A stretch of 64,000 bases of DNA from Methylobacterium sp. Leaf99 (lineage in GTDB: Bacteria > Pseudomonadota > Alphaproteobacteria > Rhizobiales > Beijerinckiaceae). This document shows, piece after piece, positions 55,598 to 64,000 of the stretch. The stretch is taken from NCBI RefSeq assembly GCF_001422375.1, contig NZ_LMMU01000007.1:309859-373858 (forward strand). The letters are read 5' to 3'. The stretch's first letter is position 1. The number at the start of each line of letters is the position of its first letter. A program made the translations under genes and the position numbers. The notes under the pieces are model-generated. The model did not search any database and had not been told where the DNA came from. It saw nothing but the letters and a program-made list of their open reading frames with translations.

Positions 55598-56820
55598 TGC
55601 GCGCGCCCGGTCACGGCCCCGTGGTGCGACTGGCCGACGGTGGCGTCGCCGCCCTGCGCGCCCTCGATCCGGCGGCCCCGTGGCTGCCGGCCTGGCGTGA
55701 CCTGAGCCGGCGACCCTTCGTCGAGAACCTGTTCTACGACCCCGACTTCGCCCTGGCGGCGCTCGACGCCTTCGGGGACGGGGTGGACATCCTCCTCGTC
55801 GGCGACCGGCCGCCGGAGGAGCCGGGCCTGCGCCTCGCCGCCGTGTGGCCGTGCCGGCGCGGGCGCGGCCGCTGGGGCGTTCCCTTGCGCCTCACCCTGG
55901 GGTGGATGCACGGCTTTGGCGTCTTCGGCGTTCCCCTGCTCGATCCCGAGGCCCCGGACCGGGCCCTCGACGGCCTCCTGCGCGGGGCCGCTCGCCTCGC
56001 CGGTCCCCGCCTGATGCTGCCCTACGTTCCGACGAACGGGCCTTTCGCCGACCTCCTGGCACGGGCCTGCCGGCGCCACGGCCTCGCCCGCGCGGAGTTC
56101 TGGGAGCATGCCCGGGCGGTCCTCGACCTGTCGGATCGCACGGGCCCCGAGCGCGCCGCCTATCTCGACCACCTCTCGCCCCGCCGGCGCCGGCGCCTGC
56201 GCCAATCGGCCGAGCGCCTCGCCCCCCTGATCTTCGAGACCGTCCGCGATCCGGCCGATCTCCGCGCCGCCCTCGACGACTACATCGCCCTCGAAGGCTC
56301 CGGCTGGAAGGGCCGGGCCGGCACCGCCATCGGCGACGCCCCCGGGGAGAGCGCGTTCCTGCACGCGTCCGTGGCCGCCTTCGGCGCCCTCGGCCGGGTG
56401 CGCATCGACCGCCTGCGCCGCGACGGGACGACCCTGGCGAGCGCGGTTACCTTCGTCGGCGGCGCACGGGCGTGGTGCCTGAAGATCTCCTTCCTGGAGG
56501 CGGAGGCCCGCGACTCCCCCGGCGCGCAGCTGCTCCATCACCTGACGCGGAGCCTCATCGCCGACGCCGCCCTCGACGGTGCCGATTCCTGCGCGCCCCC
56601 GGATTTCCGCCTCGCCGAGACGTTCTGGGCCGAACGGATGCCCCTGGCGCATGTCCTGATCGCGGCGCCGGGGGGCGACCGGCTGTTCGGCCTCGCCCGG
56701 AGGCTCGAAGGCCTGCGGGCCCGGATGAGCCGGATGCTCGCCCGACGGACCTGGGCGCAGGGCCGCAAGGGCGCCCGCGCGGCCGGAGCGCCGGACGCCC
56801 CTACCAGCCGAAGCGACTGA
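55597..56820 (+). CDS. GNAT-fold acyltransferase (BioF2/FemAB-like)
   Basis: A 407-residue cytoplasmic protein. The N-terminal half contains FVENLFYDPDFALAALDAFG; the C-terminal half has the typical double-GNAT segment LSPRRRRRLRQSAERL and EGSGWKGRAGTAI, then GAQLLHHLTRSLI. Such proteins in exopolysaccharide clusters are annotated CelD/BcsL or FemAB-like and probably add acyl or aminoacyl groups to glycans. Coupled to the flippase gene. Basic tail of about 35 residues. Its 3' end overlaps the opposed 56801-57151 gene by 20 bp. Confidence 0.8.
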   Translation: MRAPGHGPVVRLADGGVAALRALDPAAPWLPAWRDLSRRPFVENLFYDPDFALAALDAFGDGVDILLVGDRPPEEPGLRLAAVWPCRRGRGRWGVPLRLTLGWMHGFGVFGVPLLDPEAPDRALDGLLRGAARLAGPRLMLPYVPTNGPFADLLARACRRHGLARAEFWEHARAVLDLSDRTGPERAAYLDHLSPRRRRRLRQSAERLAPLIFETVRDPADLRAALDDYIALEGSGWKGRAGTAIGDAPGESAFLHASVAAFGALGRVRIDRLRRDGTTLASAVTFVGGARAWCLKISFLEAEARDSPGAQLLHHLTRSLIADAALDGADSCAPPDFRLAETFWAERMPLAHVLIAAPGGDRLFGLARRLEGLRARMSRMLARRTWAQGRKGARAAGAPDAPTSRSD

Positions 56821-57151
56821 TCCGCGCCTGGGCCGCCGCGACGGCCCTGGGATCGCGGCCGAGGGCGGCGAGGCGCTGCGACCAGTCGTGGCAGGTCACG
56901 CAGAACGGCAGGCTCGCGAGCACGATCCCCTCCCGCGACCGGGCAACCGAGCCGATGAGGCAGGCGATGGGGATTTCCGAATCGGGCCGTCCGAGGCAAT
57001 CGCCGCGCGGGCTTCCGAAGAGCGGCCGGTTCGGCCAGTCGAGGACGATCACCGTGCCGCCACGGCGGTCGGGGGCGGGCGGCAGGCTGTAGCTGCGCAG
57101 GAACAGGGCCGCGAAGGCCAGGACCAGGGCCGGTACGAGGAGGCGCCCCAT
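56801..57151 (-). CDS. Hypothetical membrane-anchored or secreted protein
   Basis: A 116-residue protein of unknown family. N-terminal hydrophobic segment (GRLLVPALVLAFAALFLRSY) acts as a signal or anchor. The remainder has cysteines at GDCLGRP, IACLIGS and a CVTCHDW CxxC, which might bind a cofactor or form disulfides. Codon use is normal. It sits 7 bp after another short minus-strand gene, so the two may be cotranscribed. Confidence 0.55.
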   Translation of the reverse strand: MGRLLVPALVLAFAALFLRSYSLPPAPDRRGGTVIVLDWPNRPLFGSPRGDCLGRPDSEIPIACLIGSVARSREGIVLASLPFCVTCHDWSQRLAALGRDPRAVAAAQARISRFGW

Positions 57152-57158
57152 GATCGCC

Positions 57159-57401
57159 TCAGGCCGGCTCGTCGAAGCGGCTTCGGCGGAACACCTCGGT
57201 GCCGGCCCCGTCGATGACCCGCACGGCTTCGGCCGGCCCGCCGCTGCGCTGCGGCGCGCGGGCCCGGGCGAACAGGCCCAGGGCCCGCTCCATGGCCGCG
57301 TCGAGGCTGCCGACGCGGACGGAGACGCGCTGGCGCACGGGGTCCTCGCCGGGCTCGTCGGGCCCGAGAATCTCGATGTGGAAGGTTTCGCGTGGGGTCA
57401 A
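57159..57401 (-). CDS. Small hypothetical protein
   Basis: An 80-residue soluble protein with no recognised family. It begins MTPRETFHIEILGPDEPG and contains SLDAAMERALGLFARARAPQ, then EAVRVIDGAGTEVFRR, a compact alpha/beta-like composition. Located directly upstream of the 116-residue hypothetical on the same strand and divergent from sseA. Confidence 0.55.
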   Translation of the reverse strand: MTPRETFHIEILGPDEPGEDPVRQRVSVRVGSLDAAMERALGLFARARAPQRSGGPAEAVRVIDGAGTEVFRRSRFDEPA

Positions 57402-57600
57402 GGGCGAGGCGGCTCCGGCCTTTTCGAATGGGGCGATGGCTCACATAGGGCATCGGTGGCGATCGGGCGCGCGAAAGGCGCGTTTCCCGACCGTCCGCCT
57501 CCACCCTTGCCGGCCGATCGATACAAGTCACCCGGCGGATGCAACATGCGCCGGGATATGGTTCAGTGGCGCCTCCCTCACGTGCATGGACCCAAGCATC

Positions 57601-58446
57601 ATGGCGACGACGCCTTTCGTGACCGTGGATTGGCTGAAAGTCCGGATCGAGGCCCCCGACATCGTCGTCCTCGACGGGTCCTGGTACCTGCCGGCGCAGG
57701 GGCGCGACGCGGCTGCGGAGTACCGGGCCGGGCACATCCCGGGGGCCATCCGCTTCGACATCGACGCCATGAGCGACGAGACCTCGGGCCTGCCGCACAT
57801 GCTGCCGCGCCCGGAGGTTTTTGCCGCGCGGATGCGGGCGCTCGGCGTCAGCGATGGGGCGCAGATCGTGGTCTATGACGGGATGGGACTGTTCTCGGCG
57901 CCCCGGGTGCGCTGGATGCTGCAGGTGTTCGGCGTGCGCGACGTGGCGCTGCTGGAGGGCGGATTTCCGGCCTGGGTCGCGGCGGGCGGGGCGGTCGAGG
58001 ACGGCGAGGGCCGGCCGCGCGAGCGCCGCCACTTCACCGCTCGCCTCGACAACGGCGCGGTGGCGGACGCGCAAGACATTGCCCGCGCTCTCGAATCCGG
58101 CTCAGCCCAGGTGGTCGACGCGCGCTCCGCTCCGCGCTTCCGCGGCGAGGAGGCGGAGCCCCGCCCCGGCGTCCGCCCCGGTCACATGCCGGGGGCCCTG
58201 AACGTCCATTACGCGGCGCTGCAGGCCGATGGACGGCTCAAGGACCCCGACGCCCTGAGGGCGGTGTTTGCCGAGAACGGCGTCGATCCGGACCGGCCCG
58301 TGGTCACCACCTGCGGATCGGGGGTCACCGCCGCCATCGTCTCCCTGGCCCTGGAGAGCCTCGGCCGGCCCGCCCGCGCCCTCTACGACGGGTCGTGGTC
58401 GGACTGGGGCGCGGACCCGGCGCGGCCCGTGGCCACCGGCGCGTGA
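57601..58446 (+). CDS. sseA: 3-mercaptopyruvate sulfurtransferase
   Basis: A 281-residue tandem rhodanese enzyme. N-terminal inactive rhodanese domain (FVTVDWLKVRIEAPDIVVLDGSWYLP) and C-terminal active domain with Cys238 in CGSGVTA, the loop specific for mercaptopyruvate rather than thiosulfate. Transfers sulfur from 3-mercaptopyruvate to acceptors such as cyanide or thiols. ATG at 57601 preferred; an ATG at 57586 is in frame. No cysteine-metabolism neighbour apparent. Confidence 0.92.
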   Translation: MATTPFVTVDWLKVRIEAPDIVVLDGSWYLPAQGRDAAAEYRAGHIPGAIRFDIDAMSDETSGLPHMLPRPEVFAARMRALGVSDGAQIVVYDGMGLFSAPRVRWMLQVFGVRDVALLEGGFPAWVAAGGAVEDGEGRPRERRHFTARLDNGAVADAQDIARALESGSAQVVDARSAPRFRGEEAEPRPGVRPGHMPGALNVHYAALQADGRLKDPDALRAVFAENGVDPDRPVVTTCGSGVTAAIVSLALESLGRPARALYDGSWSDWGADPARPVATGA

Positions 58447-58498
58447 GGTGTCGGCGCGCGCCGTTCCACGCCCCGACGTGACGCTCCCCGACCGTTCC

Positions 58499-59317
58499 AT
58501 GCCGCCGACGCGCCAGCGCTCGGACGGGCGCGTGCACCTGCGCGTCGGACGGATGGGGGCCGACACCCGAATCCTCGACATCGCCGAATCCGGTCCCCTG
58601 CGCGTGCGCCTGCCGCGCGGGCCGGCGGGGCCGTGCGAGGCGGTGCTCCTGAACAGCGCCGGCGGCATCGCCTGCGGCGACCGGTTCACCGTGTCCGTCG
58701 CCGTGGGCGCCGGCGCCGGCCTCGTCCTCACCACCACGGCGGCGGAGAAGGTCTACCGCTCGGACGGACCCGGCACGGTGATCGAAACGACGGCCGCGGT
58801 GGCGGCGGGCGGCCACCTCGCCTTCCTGCCGCAGGAGACGATCCTGTTCGACGGGGTCAGCCTCCGGCGCAGCCTCACCGTCGATCTCGCGGGGGATGCG
58901 GGCCTGCTCGCCTTCGAGGCCGTGACCTTCGGGCGGGTGGCGCGGGGCGAGCGGATTCGCGACGGGCGCTTCCACGACCACTGGCGCATCCGCCGCGACG
59001 GCCGCCTCGCCTACGCCGATTCAATCCGCCTCGACGGGGCGATCGCGGACGCCCTAAGGCGGGCCGCCATCGGCGGCGACGCGCGGGCGATGGCGACCCT
59101 CGTCGACGTGTCGCCGGGCGCGGAAGGCCGCCTCGAAACCATGCGGGCCCTGCTCGAAGCGGGTGCGCGGGACGGCGTCGGGGCGGCGGCGAGCGCCTGG
59201 AACGGCCACCTCGTGGTGCGCTTCCTCGGGGCCGACCCGGCGGCCCTGCGGGCGCTCGCTCAGGCCGTCCTCGTCGGCTACCGGGGCGTCCCCCTCCCCC
59301 GGGTGTGGCAGAGCTGA
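58499..59317 (+). CDS. ureD: Urease accessory protein UreD
   Basis: A 272-residue (from ATG 58499) chaperone required to insert nickel into urease with UreF and UreG. Hallmarks: SGPLRVRLPRG, AVLLNSAGGIACGDR, TTAAEKVYRSDG and FLPQETILFDG. GTG codons at 58448 and 58478 are alternative starts. It is unusual that no ureA, ureB, ureC, ureE, ureF or ureG follows: the next gene is on the opposite strand. Urease structural genes would need to be elsewhere. Confidence 0.9.
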   Translation: MPPTRQRSDGRVHLRVGRMGADTRILDIAESGPLRVRLPRGPAGPCEAVLLNSAGGIACGDRFTVSVAVGAGAGLVLTTTAAEKVYRSDGPGTVIETTAAVAAGGHLAFLPQETILFDGVSLRRSLTVDLAGDAGLLAFEAVTFGRVARGERIRDGRFHDHWRIRRDGRLAYADSIRLDGAIADALRRAAIGGDARAMATLVDVSPGAEGRLETMRALLEAGARDGVGAAASAWNGHLVVRFLGADPAALRALAQAVLVGYRGVPLPRVWQS

Positions 59318-59349
59318 CCCCACGGGGCGCCACCGTCCCGCGGTGACGG

Positions 59350-59838
59350 TCAGGGATAGCGCTCCCAGAGGAGCGTCACGACGCTCATCTTCCCGTCGAC
59401 GTTGAATTTGAACGGCGGGGTTTTGAGGGTCAGCGTCCTGCCGTCGTACTCCACGTCCCTGACTTGGGATGTCCCCGACCAGACCTCGTTCCACGACGTA
59501 TCGATGTCGTGGGTCACCTTGTTTCCATCGATCCGATACGTGCCCGCGTAAGCGAAGAACGTCTTGTGCAAATGAATGCGGTCCTCATCGCTCATCTTGT
59601 CGTTGGCGACCGGCCTCGCGCGCCCTTCGAAGGCGCAGATGACCGTCATTCGCCCGTCCTTGCCGTAGGTGAGCCAGCCAGTGGGCCGAGGGCCACCATA
59701 GGCCTCGATCACCTCATTCGACTCGACGAGCTTTCGCGTCGCCGCGGCAAGTCTCCAGGTGCCGGAGATATCCTGTGGCTCGAGCGCAAACGCAGATGTC
59801 GCGCCGAAGCAGGCGGCAAGGGTGCAGATGATCCTCAC
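59350..59838 (-). CDS. Secreted lipocalin-like domain protein
   Basis: A 162-residue protein with GTG start behind GGGGAG. Sec signal peptide (VRIICTLAACFGATSAFA, cleavage near residue 19). The mature part, ISGTWRLAAATRKL...GWLTYGKDGRMTVICAF and YAGTYRIDGNKVTHDIDTSWN, fits the bacterial lipocalin-like family (Lipocalin_5), small beta-barrels of unknown ligand. It lies 156 bp downstream of the glutamate-binding protein gene on the same strand. Confidence 0.8.
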   Translation of the reverse strand: MRIICTLAACFGATSAFALEPQDISGTWRLAAATRKLVESNEVIEAYGGPRPTGWLTYGKDGRMTVICAFEGRARPVANDKMSDEDRIHLHKTFFAYAGTYRIDGNKVTHDIDTSWNEVWSGTSQVRDVEYDGRTLTLKTPPFKFNVDGKMSVVTLLWERYP

Positions 59839-59994
59839 GGACGTCTCCCCACTGTCGATTCGCCGGCGGCGATCCACGCAAGGATACGCCCGGTTTTCGC
59901 AGTTCGCGCCCATCGAATCGTCGGTCGACCATGAAAAAGGGGCCCCGGCCTCGCCGGAGCCCCCTTCCCAAATCATCGGATCGGGCGGTCGGCC

Positions 59995-60924
59995 TCAGTA
60001 GGCGGCCGGATCGGGGCTGTCGCTCGGGTTGGCGAAGGTCTTCACCATGGCCTCGCTCATGGGCAGGTTCAGGTTGATGCCGCGGGGCGGGATCGGCTTG
60101 GTGAACCAGGTGTCGTAGAGCGCCTTGCCCTCGGGGCTCTTGTAGAGCTTGGCCGTCGCGGCATCGACCACCGCCTTGAACGGGGCGTCGTCCTTGCGCA
60201 GCATGATGCCGTAGGGCTCGGGCTTCGACAGGGCCTCGCTCGAGATGGTGTAGGCGCCCGGGTCCTTGGAACTGGCGGCCAGGGAAGCGAGGAGCACGTC
60301 GTCCATCACGAAGGCGACGGCGCGGCCGGTCTCGACCATGAGGAACGCCTCGGCGTGGTCCTTGGCCGGCAGGATGGTCATGCCGAGGTTGCCCGCGGTG
60401 TTGGCCTCGTTGATCTGGCGGATGTTGGTGGTGCCCGAGGTCGAGACCACGGTCTTGCCCTTGAGGTCGGCGAGCTTGTCGAGCTTGGCCGTCTTCTTCG
60501 ACACGAAGCGGGTGGCCGTGAGGAAGTGGGTGTTGGTGAAGGTGGCCTGCTTCTGCCGGTCGGGGTTGTTCGTCGTCGAGCCGCACTCGAGGTCGATGGT
60601 CCCGTTGGCGATGAGCGGGATGCGGGTCGCGGAGGTGACCGGGTTGAGCTTGACCTCGACGTTCGGCAGCTTGAGGTGGACCTTCACCGCCTCGGCGACC
60701 TTCTTGCAGATCTCGAAGGCGTAGCCGACGGGCTTCTGCTCATTGTCGAGGTAGGAGAACGGCACCGACGCGTCGCGGTAGCCGATGGTGATCTGGTTGG
60801 TTTCCTTGATCTTCTTCAGGGTCCCGGTCAGGTCCTCCGCCCGGGCGGCGCCCGTGGCTGTGGCCGAGACCGCAAGGGCGACGAACGCCGCCGTGACGGC
60901 GGATCTTGAGTGGCGCGAACGCAT
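59995..60924 (-). CDS. gltI: Glutamate/aspartate ABC transporter substrate-binding protein
   Basis: A 309-residue periplasmic binding protein. Signal peptide about residues 1-29 (AVTAAFVALAVSATATGAARA). The SBP family 3 domain follows (NQITIGYRDASVPFSYLD, GTIDLECGSTTNNP, KGKTVVSTSGTTNIRQ, ETGRAVAFVMDDVLL), closely matching GltI/AatJ types. No permease (gltJK) or ATPase (gltL) gene is adjacent; downstream is the lipocalin-like gene. Either the transporter genes are elsewhere or this SBP pairs with another system. Confidence 0.9.
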   Translation of the reverse strand: MRSRHSRSAVTAAFVALAVSATATGAARAEDLTGTLKKIKETNQITIGYRDASVPFSYLDNEQKPVGYAFEICKKVAEAVKVHLKLPNVEVKLNPVTSATRIPLIANGTIDLECGSTTNNPDRQKQATFTNTHFLTATRFVSKKTAKLDKLADLKGKTVVSTSGTTNIRQINEANTAGNLGMTILPAKDHAEAFLMVETGRAVAFVMDDVLLASLAASSKDPGAYTISSEALSKPEPYGIMLRKDDAPFKAVVDAATAKLYKSPEGKALYDTWFTKPIPPRGINLNLPMSEAMVKTFANPSDSPDPAAY

Positions 60925-61228
60925 GGGCAGGCTGACTCCGGGGGGCGATCGCCGCGACGGCCATCGCTCAAGGTACCTATAGCAAGTTAGCGGCGGTGCT
61001 CACCGACGCAATCGGTGTTTTCCACGCATCGCGAGGAATGCGCGGGGGCTCGCGCGCCGGGGTCCGACTAGCAATGCACGTGCCGCCGCCGGATATGCAT
61101 TTGCCGTCGGCGGGGATGACCGACGCAAAAAGGCCCGGCTTCGCAGCCGGGCCAGTTCACAGGTCTCGAAGCTCGAATGGTCTCCACCGGTCGGATGTCG
61201 CGACGACACCCGACCGGTCGGCGTCGAC
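60925..61228. other. Intergenic region between gltI and the first porin
   Basis: About 300 bp without a gene. It holds the gltI promoter area at its left, the porin terminator at 61127-61153, and a 15-bp imperfect hairpin (61,191-61,223; ACCGGTCGG arms) just after the porin stop. A related hairpin follows the second porin. Confidence 0.5.
61127..61153 (-). terminator. Rho-independent terminator of the first porin gene
   Basis: On the minus strand GGCCCGGCT (61153-61145) pairs with AGCCGGGCC (61140-61132) around GCGA, followed by TTTTT (61131-61127). Confidence 0.88.
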
Positions 61229-62823
61229 TTAGAAGTCGCGCTGGATGCGCATGCGCATCTGGTAGGTGTCGTCGGCGGTCACCGTCTTGACGTTGCCGTT
61301 GGCGAGGTTGATCGCGTTGACCGCACCGTTGGAGCGGGTCTGATCGACCACCCGGCCGCTCTGGACGCCGACCTTGGTGTAGAGGCCCTCGACGCCGATA
61401 TCGAGATCCTTCACGGGCGACCAGATCAGGCTGGCGCCGGCGACGACCTGGTAGGTGTCACGCAGCACGGGGCTGACGTTGTAGGACGGCGTGCCGATGA
61501 TGCCGGTGAACTGCGAGCCGGCGAGGGCATTGACGGTGGCGGCGCTGGCGCCGGGGGCGCCGGTGGCGGTGGCGTAGGCCAGGGCGTTGTTGAAGCGGGC
61601 GCCGCGGGCGAAGCTCAGCTCGCCGTAGCTGGCGAAGATCGCCGAACGCCACTCGGGCGACCAGTAGTGCAGGAACGAACCGACGACGGTGAACGAGGTC
61701 GAGAGCTCGATCTTGCCCGTGAGCGGGTTGAGGGTCGCATCCGACATGTAGGGCGGGAGGCGTAGGACCCGTTGTACGAGGAGTAGCCGGTGTAGAGGGT
61801 CGCGCCCTCGCCGTAGGCGCCCTGGAGGTAGAAGGTGTCGCCGGGGGCGATGAACGGCATGTTGATCTTCACGCCGCCCTGAACGGCCCAGCCGAACTCG
61901 GAGGCGGGACGGGCGGTGAAGCCGCCGAAGTTGGCGATGGGCACGCCGGCCGGGGCGCCGAAGGTAGCGGCCGAGTAGCCCTGGATGAAGTTGGCGGTGT
62001 TCAGCTCCTTGGCGGCGGCCGAGAGCTGGGCCGAACCCCAGGCGGCGTCGTAGCGCAGGACACCGACGAAGTCGACGGCGCCGAAGACCGGGCGGCCGAA
62101 GGCGTCGGTGCTGATCAGGACGCGCTGCGGCGCCGGGGAGGTGGTGGCCTCCTGCGAGTAGATGGTGTTGCGGCGGAAGCTGGGATCTTCGAGCGAGACC
62201 GTGGCGGAGAAGCCGCCGGTGCCGAGCTTGGTGGTGTAGGCGAGCAGGTTGGTGGAGGCGAGGTCCGAACCACCCGTGCCGCCCATGATCTCGAAGTCGT
62301 GGGCGTAGAAGTCGAAGAACGACGAGGCGCGACCGGCGGTGAGGCCGGCGAACTGGATGAACGCCTTCTCGGTGCTCACGAACTGCTGGACGCGGCCGAA
62401 CTGATCCTGACCGGTGGCGCCGAAGGCGTTGCCGATGCGCTCCTGGGTGCCCGAGCGCAGGCCCTGGGTCGAACCGGTACGGGAGGCGAATTCGAGGCGG
62501 GTGAAGGCGCGCAGGGTGCCGTAGGCGGTCTGCGTGCGGGCGTCGACGTTGATACGGGCCAGGCCGCGGTAGCCGGTGGTGTCGCCGTTGCTGCCGGAGC
62601 GGCTGTCCTGCTGCTGGTAGCCGATTTCGAGGCGCGCGCGGCCCGAGAGACGGATGCAGGTATCGGTGCCGGGGATGTAGAAGAAGCCGGCGCCGTAGGC
62701 GGAGCAGACGCGGACGTATTCGATGGGGGCAGCCTTCTTGACCGGGAGGTCGGCTGCGTGTGCTCCGGCAACGGCTGCGAAACCCGCAGCAGAGGCAAGA
62801 AGCGAGCTCTTCAAGAGCTTCAT
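61229..62823 (-). pseudogene. Outer-membrane porin, interrupted by a one-base frameshift
   Basis: A porin of the alphaproteobacterial porin-2 type, about 531 residues when repaired. The ATG at 62823 follows GGAGA. Signal peptide MKLLKSSLLASAAGFAAVAGAHA, then the conserved VRVCSAYGAGFFYIPGTDTCI near the mature N-terminus. The frame is intact to about codon 357 (NGSYASRP), where a run of three C (plus-strand GGG at 61751-61753) breaks it. The next frame continues PYMSDATLNPLTG to the stop with the aromatic terminus MRIQRDF. The paralogue at 63467 has four G at the matching place and reads through. The full length of 1,595 bp is one short of a multiple of three. Confidence 0.85.
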
Positions 62824-63466
62824 TGATATCTCCAAAAGCTTCGAGACCCGAGGGATGGACGACTGCAGGCACGATGATCCGAAAGGAACCCGACCCGTGT
62901 CGTCCTTATCTTTCAACAGCCGAGCGTTTTCGCTGGTTTGCAGAAGTGTTGCGCTGGCGATGCCCCCAGTGCCCAGTCACTCTGTGCGAGCCGGTTCCGT
63001 CGGGCAACTCGAAAACGTGATCGGTACTGCGGTTCCGCCCCCGTGTTGCGGCGGTGCAACGTTGCACAGGCGGCTAAGCGTATGAGGAAGAGCACGATTT
63101 CCGGGCGACGGCCGGCCCCGCCCCGCTCCGCCCAGTCGGTCGGACTGTGCTGCGTTTCCGCCCATTTCGGCAAAATGATTCCACGTTTCGGCGTGAAAAC
63201 GGCTGAATGTGCCCGTTTGGTATATTGAACGATGTATTCATAGGCAGGGGCGGGATTATTTCTGAAGACCCTCGGTTCGGGTGTGCGAGCCCCGCGAACT
63301 CCGATCCGGGGCCGCCGCCCGTCCCGCCCGGCTGGCGGCGGCCTGTGGACGGAATGCCGGGCCGGCACCGTCTCGCCGGGCGTCGCTCGAGGCACGGACA
63401 GCAGGGTCGCGACGGCCTTCGTGAACGGTCGGGTATCCCGGCGACACCCGACCGGTTCGCGTCGCC
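62824..63466. other. Intergenic region between the two porins
   Basis: About 640 bp with no supported gene. It should contain the promoter of the first porin. A hairpin, CGGTCGGGT (63426-63434) with ACCCGACCG (63446-63454), follows the stop of the second porin and resembles the hairpin after the first porin. Part of the region (63,150-63,260) is less GC-rich. Short open frames on both strands lack domain support. Confidence 0.45.
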
Positions 63467-64000
63467 TCAGAAGTCGCGCTGGATGCGCATGCGCAGCTGG
63501 TAGGTGTCGTCGGCCGTGACCGTCTTGACGTTGCCGTTGGCGATGTTTGCCGCCGTGACGGCACCGCGCGAGCGGGTCTGATCGACGACGCGGCCGCTCT
63601 GGACGCCGACCTTGGTGTAGAGGCCCTCGACGCCGATATCGAGATCCTTGACGGGCGACCAGATCAGGCTGGCGCCGGCGACGATCTGATAGGTGTCGCG
63701 CAGGACCGGGCTGACGCCGAACGAGGTCTGGCCGACGACGCCGGTGAACTGCGAACCCGCCAGGGCATTGACGGCGGCCGCGCTGCCACCGGCGGCGCCC
63801 GTCGCGTAGGCGAGGGCGTTGCCGGCACGGGCGCCGGGGGCGAACTTCAATTCGCCGTAGCTGGAGAACACGGCCGAACGCCATTGGGGCGACCAGTAGT
63901 GCAGGAACGAACCGACGACGGTGAACGAGGTCGAGAGCTCGATCTTGCCCGTGAGCGGGTTGAGGGTCGCATCCGACATGTAGGGGTCGAAGGCGGCGCC
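63467..64000 (-). CDS. Outer-membrane porin, paralogue (3' part; start lies outside window)
   Basis: The last 178 codons of a porin closely related to the preceding one. The frame runs to the right edge of the window without a start; the first Met inside (MSDATLNPL at 63979) is internal. The C-terminal sequence (SFTVVGSFLHYWSPQWRSAVF...DLDIGVEGLYTKVGVQSG...RMRIQRDF) matches its neighbour nearly throughout, and 99 bp (63887-63985 versus 61655-61753) are identical. The tandem arrangement indicates recent duplication or gene conversion. Porin-2 proteins form trimeric beta-barrels for small solutes. Confidence 0.88.
   Translation of the reverse strand, partial: GAAFDPYMSDATLNPLTGKIELSTSFTVVGSFLHYWSPQWRSAVFSSYGELKFAPGARAGNALAYATGAAGGSAAAVNALAGSQFTGVVGQTSFGVSPVLRDTYQIVAGASLIWSPVKDLDIGVEGLYTKVGVQSGRVVDQTRSRGAVTAANIANGNVKTVTADDTYQLRMRIQRDF

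Noticed and set aside
1..64000. CRISPR arrays, tRNA or rRNA genes, insertion sequences, prophage
   Set aside because: No short regularly spaced direct repeats, cloverleaf-like segments, transposase or phage genes were recognised on reading. A tRNAscan/Infernal run would be decisive for RNA genes.

Overview
This window is GC-rich (roughly 70%) DNA from an alphaproteobacterium, most likely a Methylobacterium/Methylorubrum-type member of the Hyphomicrobiales. The assignment is inferred from gene content: an E1-beta subunit of pyruvate dehydrogenase (PDH) with its own lipoyl domain, tandem outer-membrane porins with the signal sequence style MKLLKSSLLASAA, a COQ10/lipA pair, an MntR-type regulator, cyanase, and an Irr/ICE-like element. 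No rRNA, tRNA, CRISPR array, insertion sequence or prophage was recognised.

Layout. 1-10.4 kb: the 5' 2,277 codons of a giant surface or secreted protein (minus strand, open at the left edge), facing a type I secretion ABC transporter and HlyD adaptor. 10.5-15.1 kb: an XRE regulator, an AT-rich intergenic region, a GAF-PAS-PAS-GGDEF-EAL protein and cyanase. 15.3-20.2 kb: a frameshifted Cys-containing small secreted protein, then a TonB-dependent siderophore receptor and a PepSY membrane protein behind an iron-box-like palindrome. 20.2-26.8 kb: carbohydrate and glycerol metabolism (GH15, SMP-30 lactonase, glpD, glpK). 26.8-35.5 kb: COQ10-like protein, lipA, a PRC-barrel protein and the PDH operon pdhA-pdhB-DUF5076-Uma2-pdhC-lpdA. 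35.7-43.2 kb: ftsB-like gene, LysR regulator, DEAD-box helicase, several small proteins, thioesterase, ABC-F ATPase and a zinc metallopeptidase.

43.5-50.3 kb: a translationally coupled three-gene operon (transglutaminase-DUF2126, circularly permuted ATP-grasp/alpha-E, second transglutaminase) predicted to make or process an unknown peptide. 50.4-56.8 kb: acyl carrier protein, AMP-forming acyl ligase, type III PLP decarboxylase, flippase and GNAT-fold acyltransferase, interrupted by an opposed mntR. The first three resemble accessory genes of exosortase A loci, but no exosortase is in the window. These two neighbouring sets are the best candidates here for poorly described biology. 56.8-64 kb: two small unknowns, sseA, an isolated ureD, a lipocalin-like secreted protein, an isolated glutamate/aspartate binding protein, and two tandem porins. 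The first porin carries a one-base frameshift that its paralogue lacks; the second runs off the right edge.

Connections. lipA supplies the lipoyl cofactor used by PdhB and PdhC and reoxidised by LpdA. glpD and glpK form a glycerol catabolic pair. The type I exporter is positioned to secrete the giant repeat protein.
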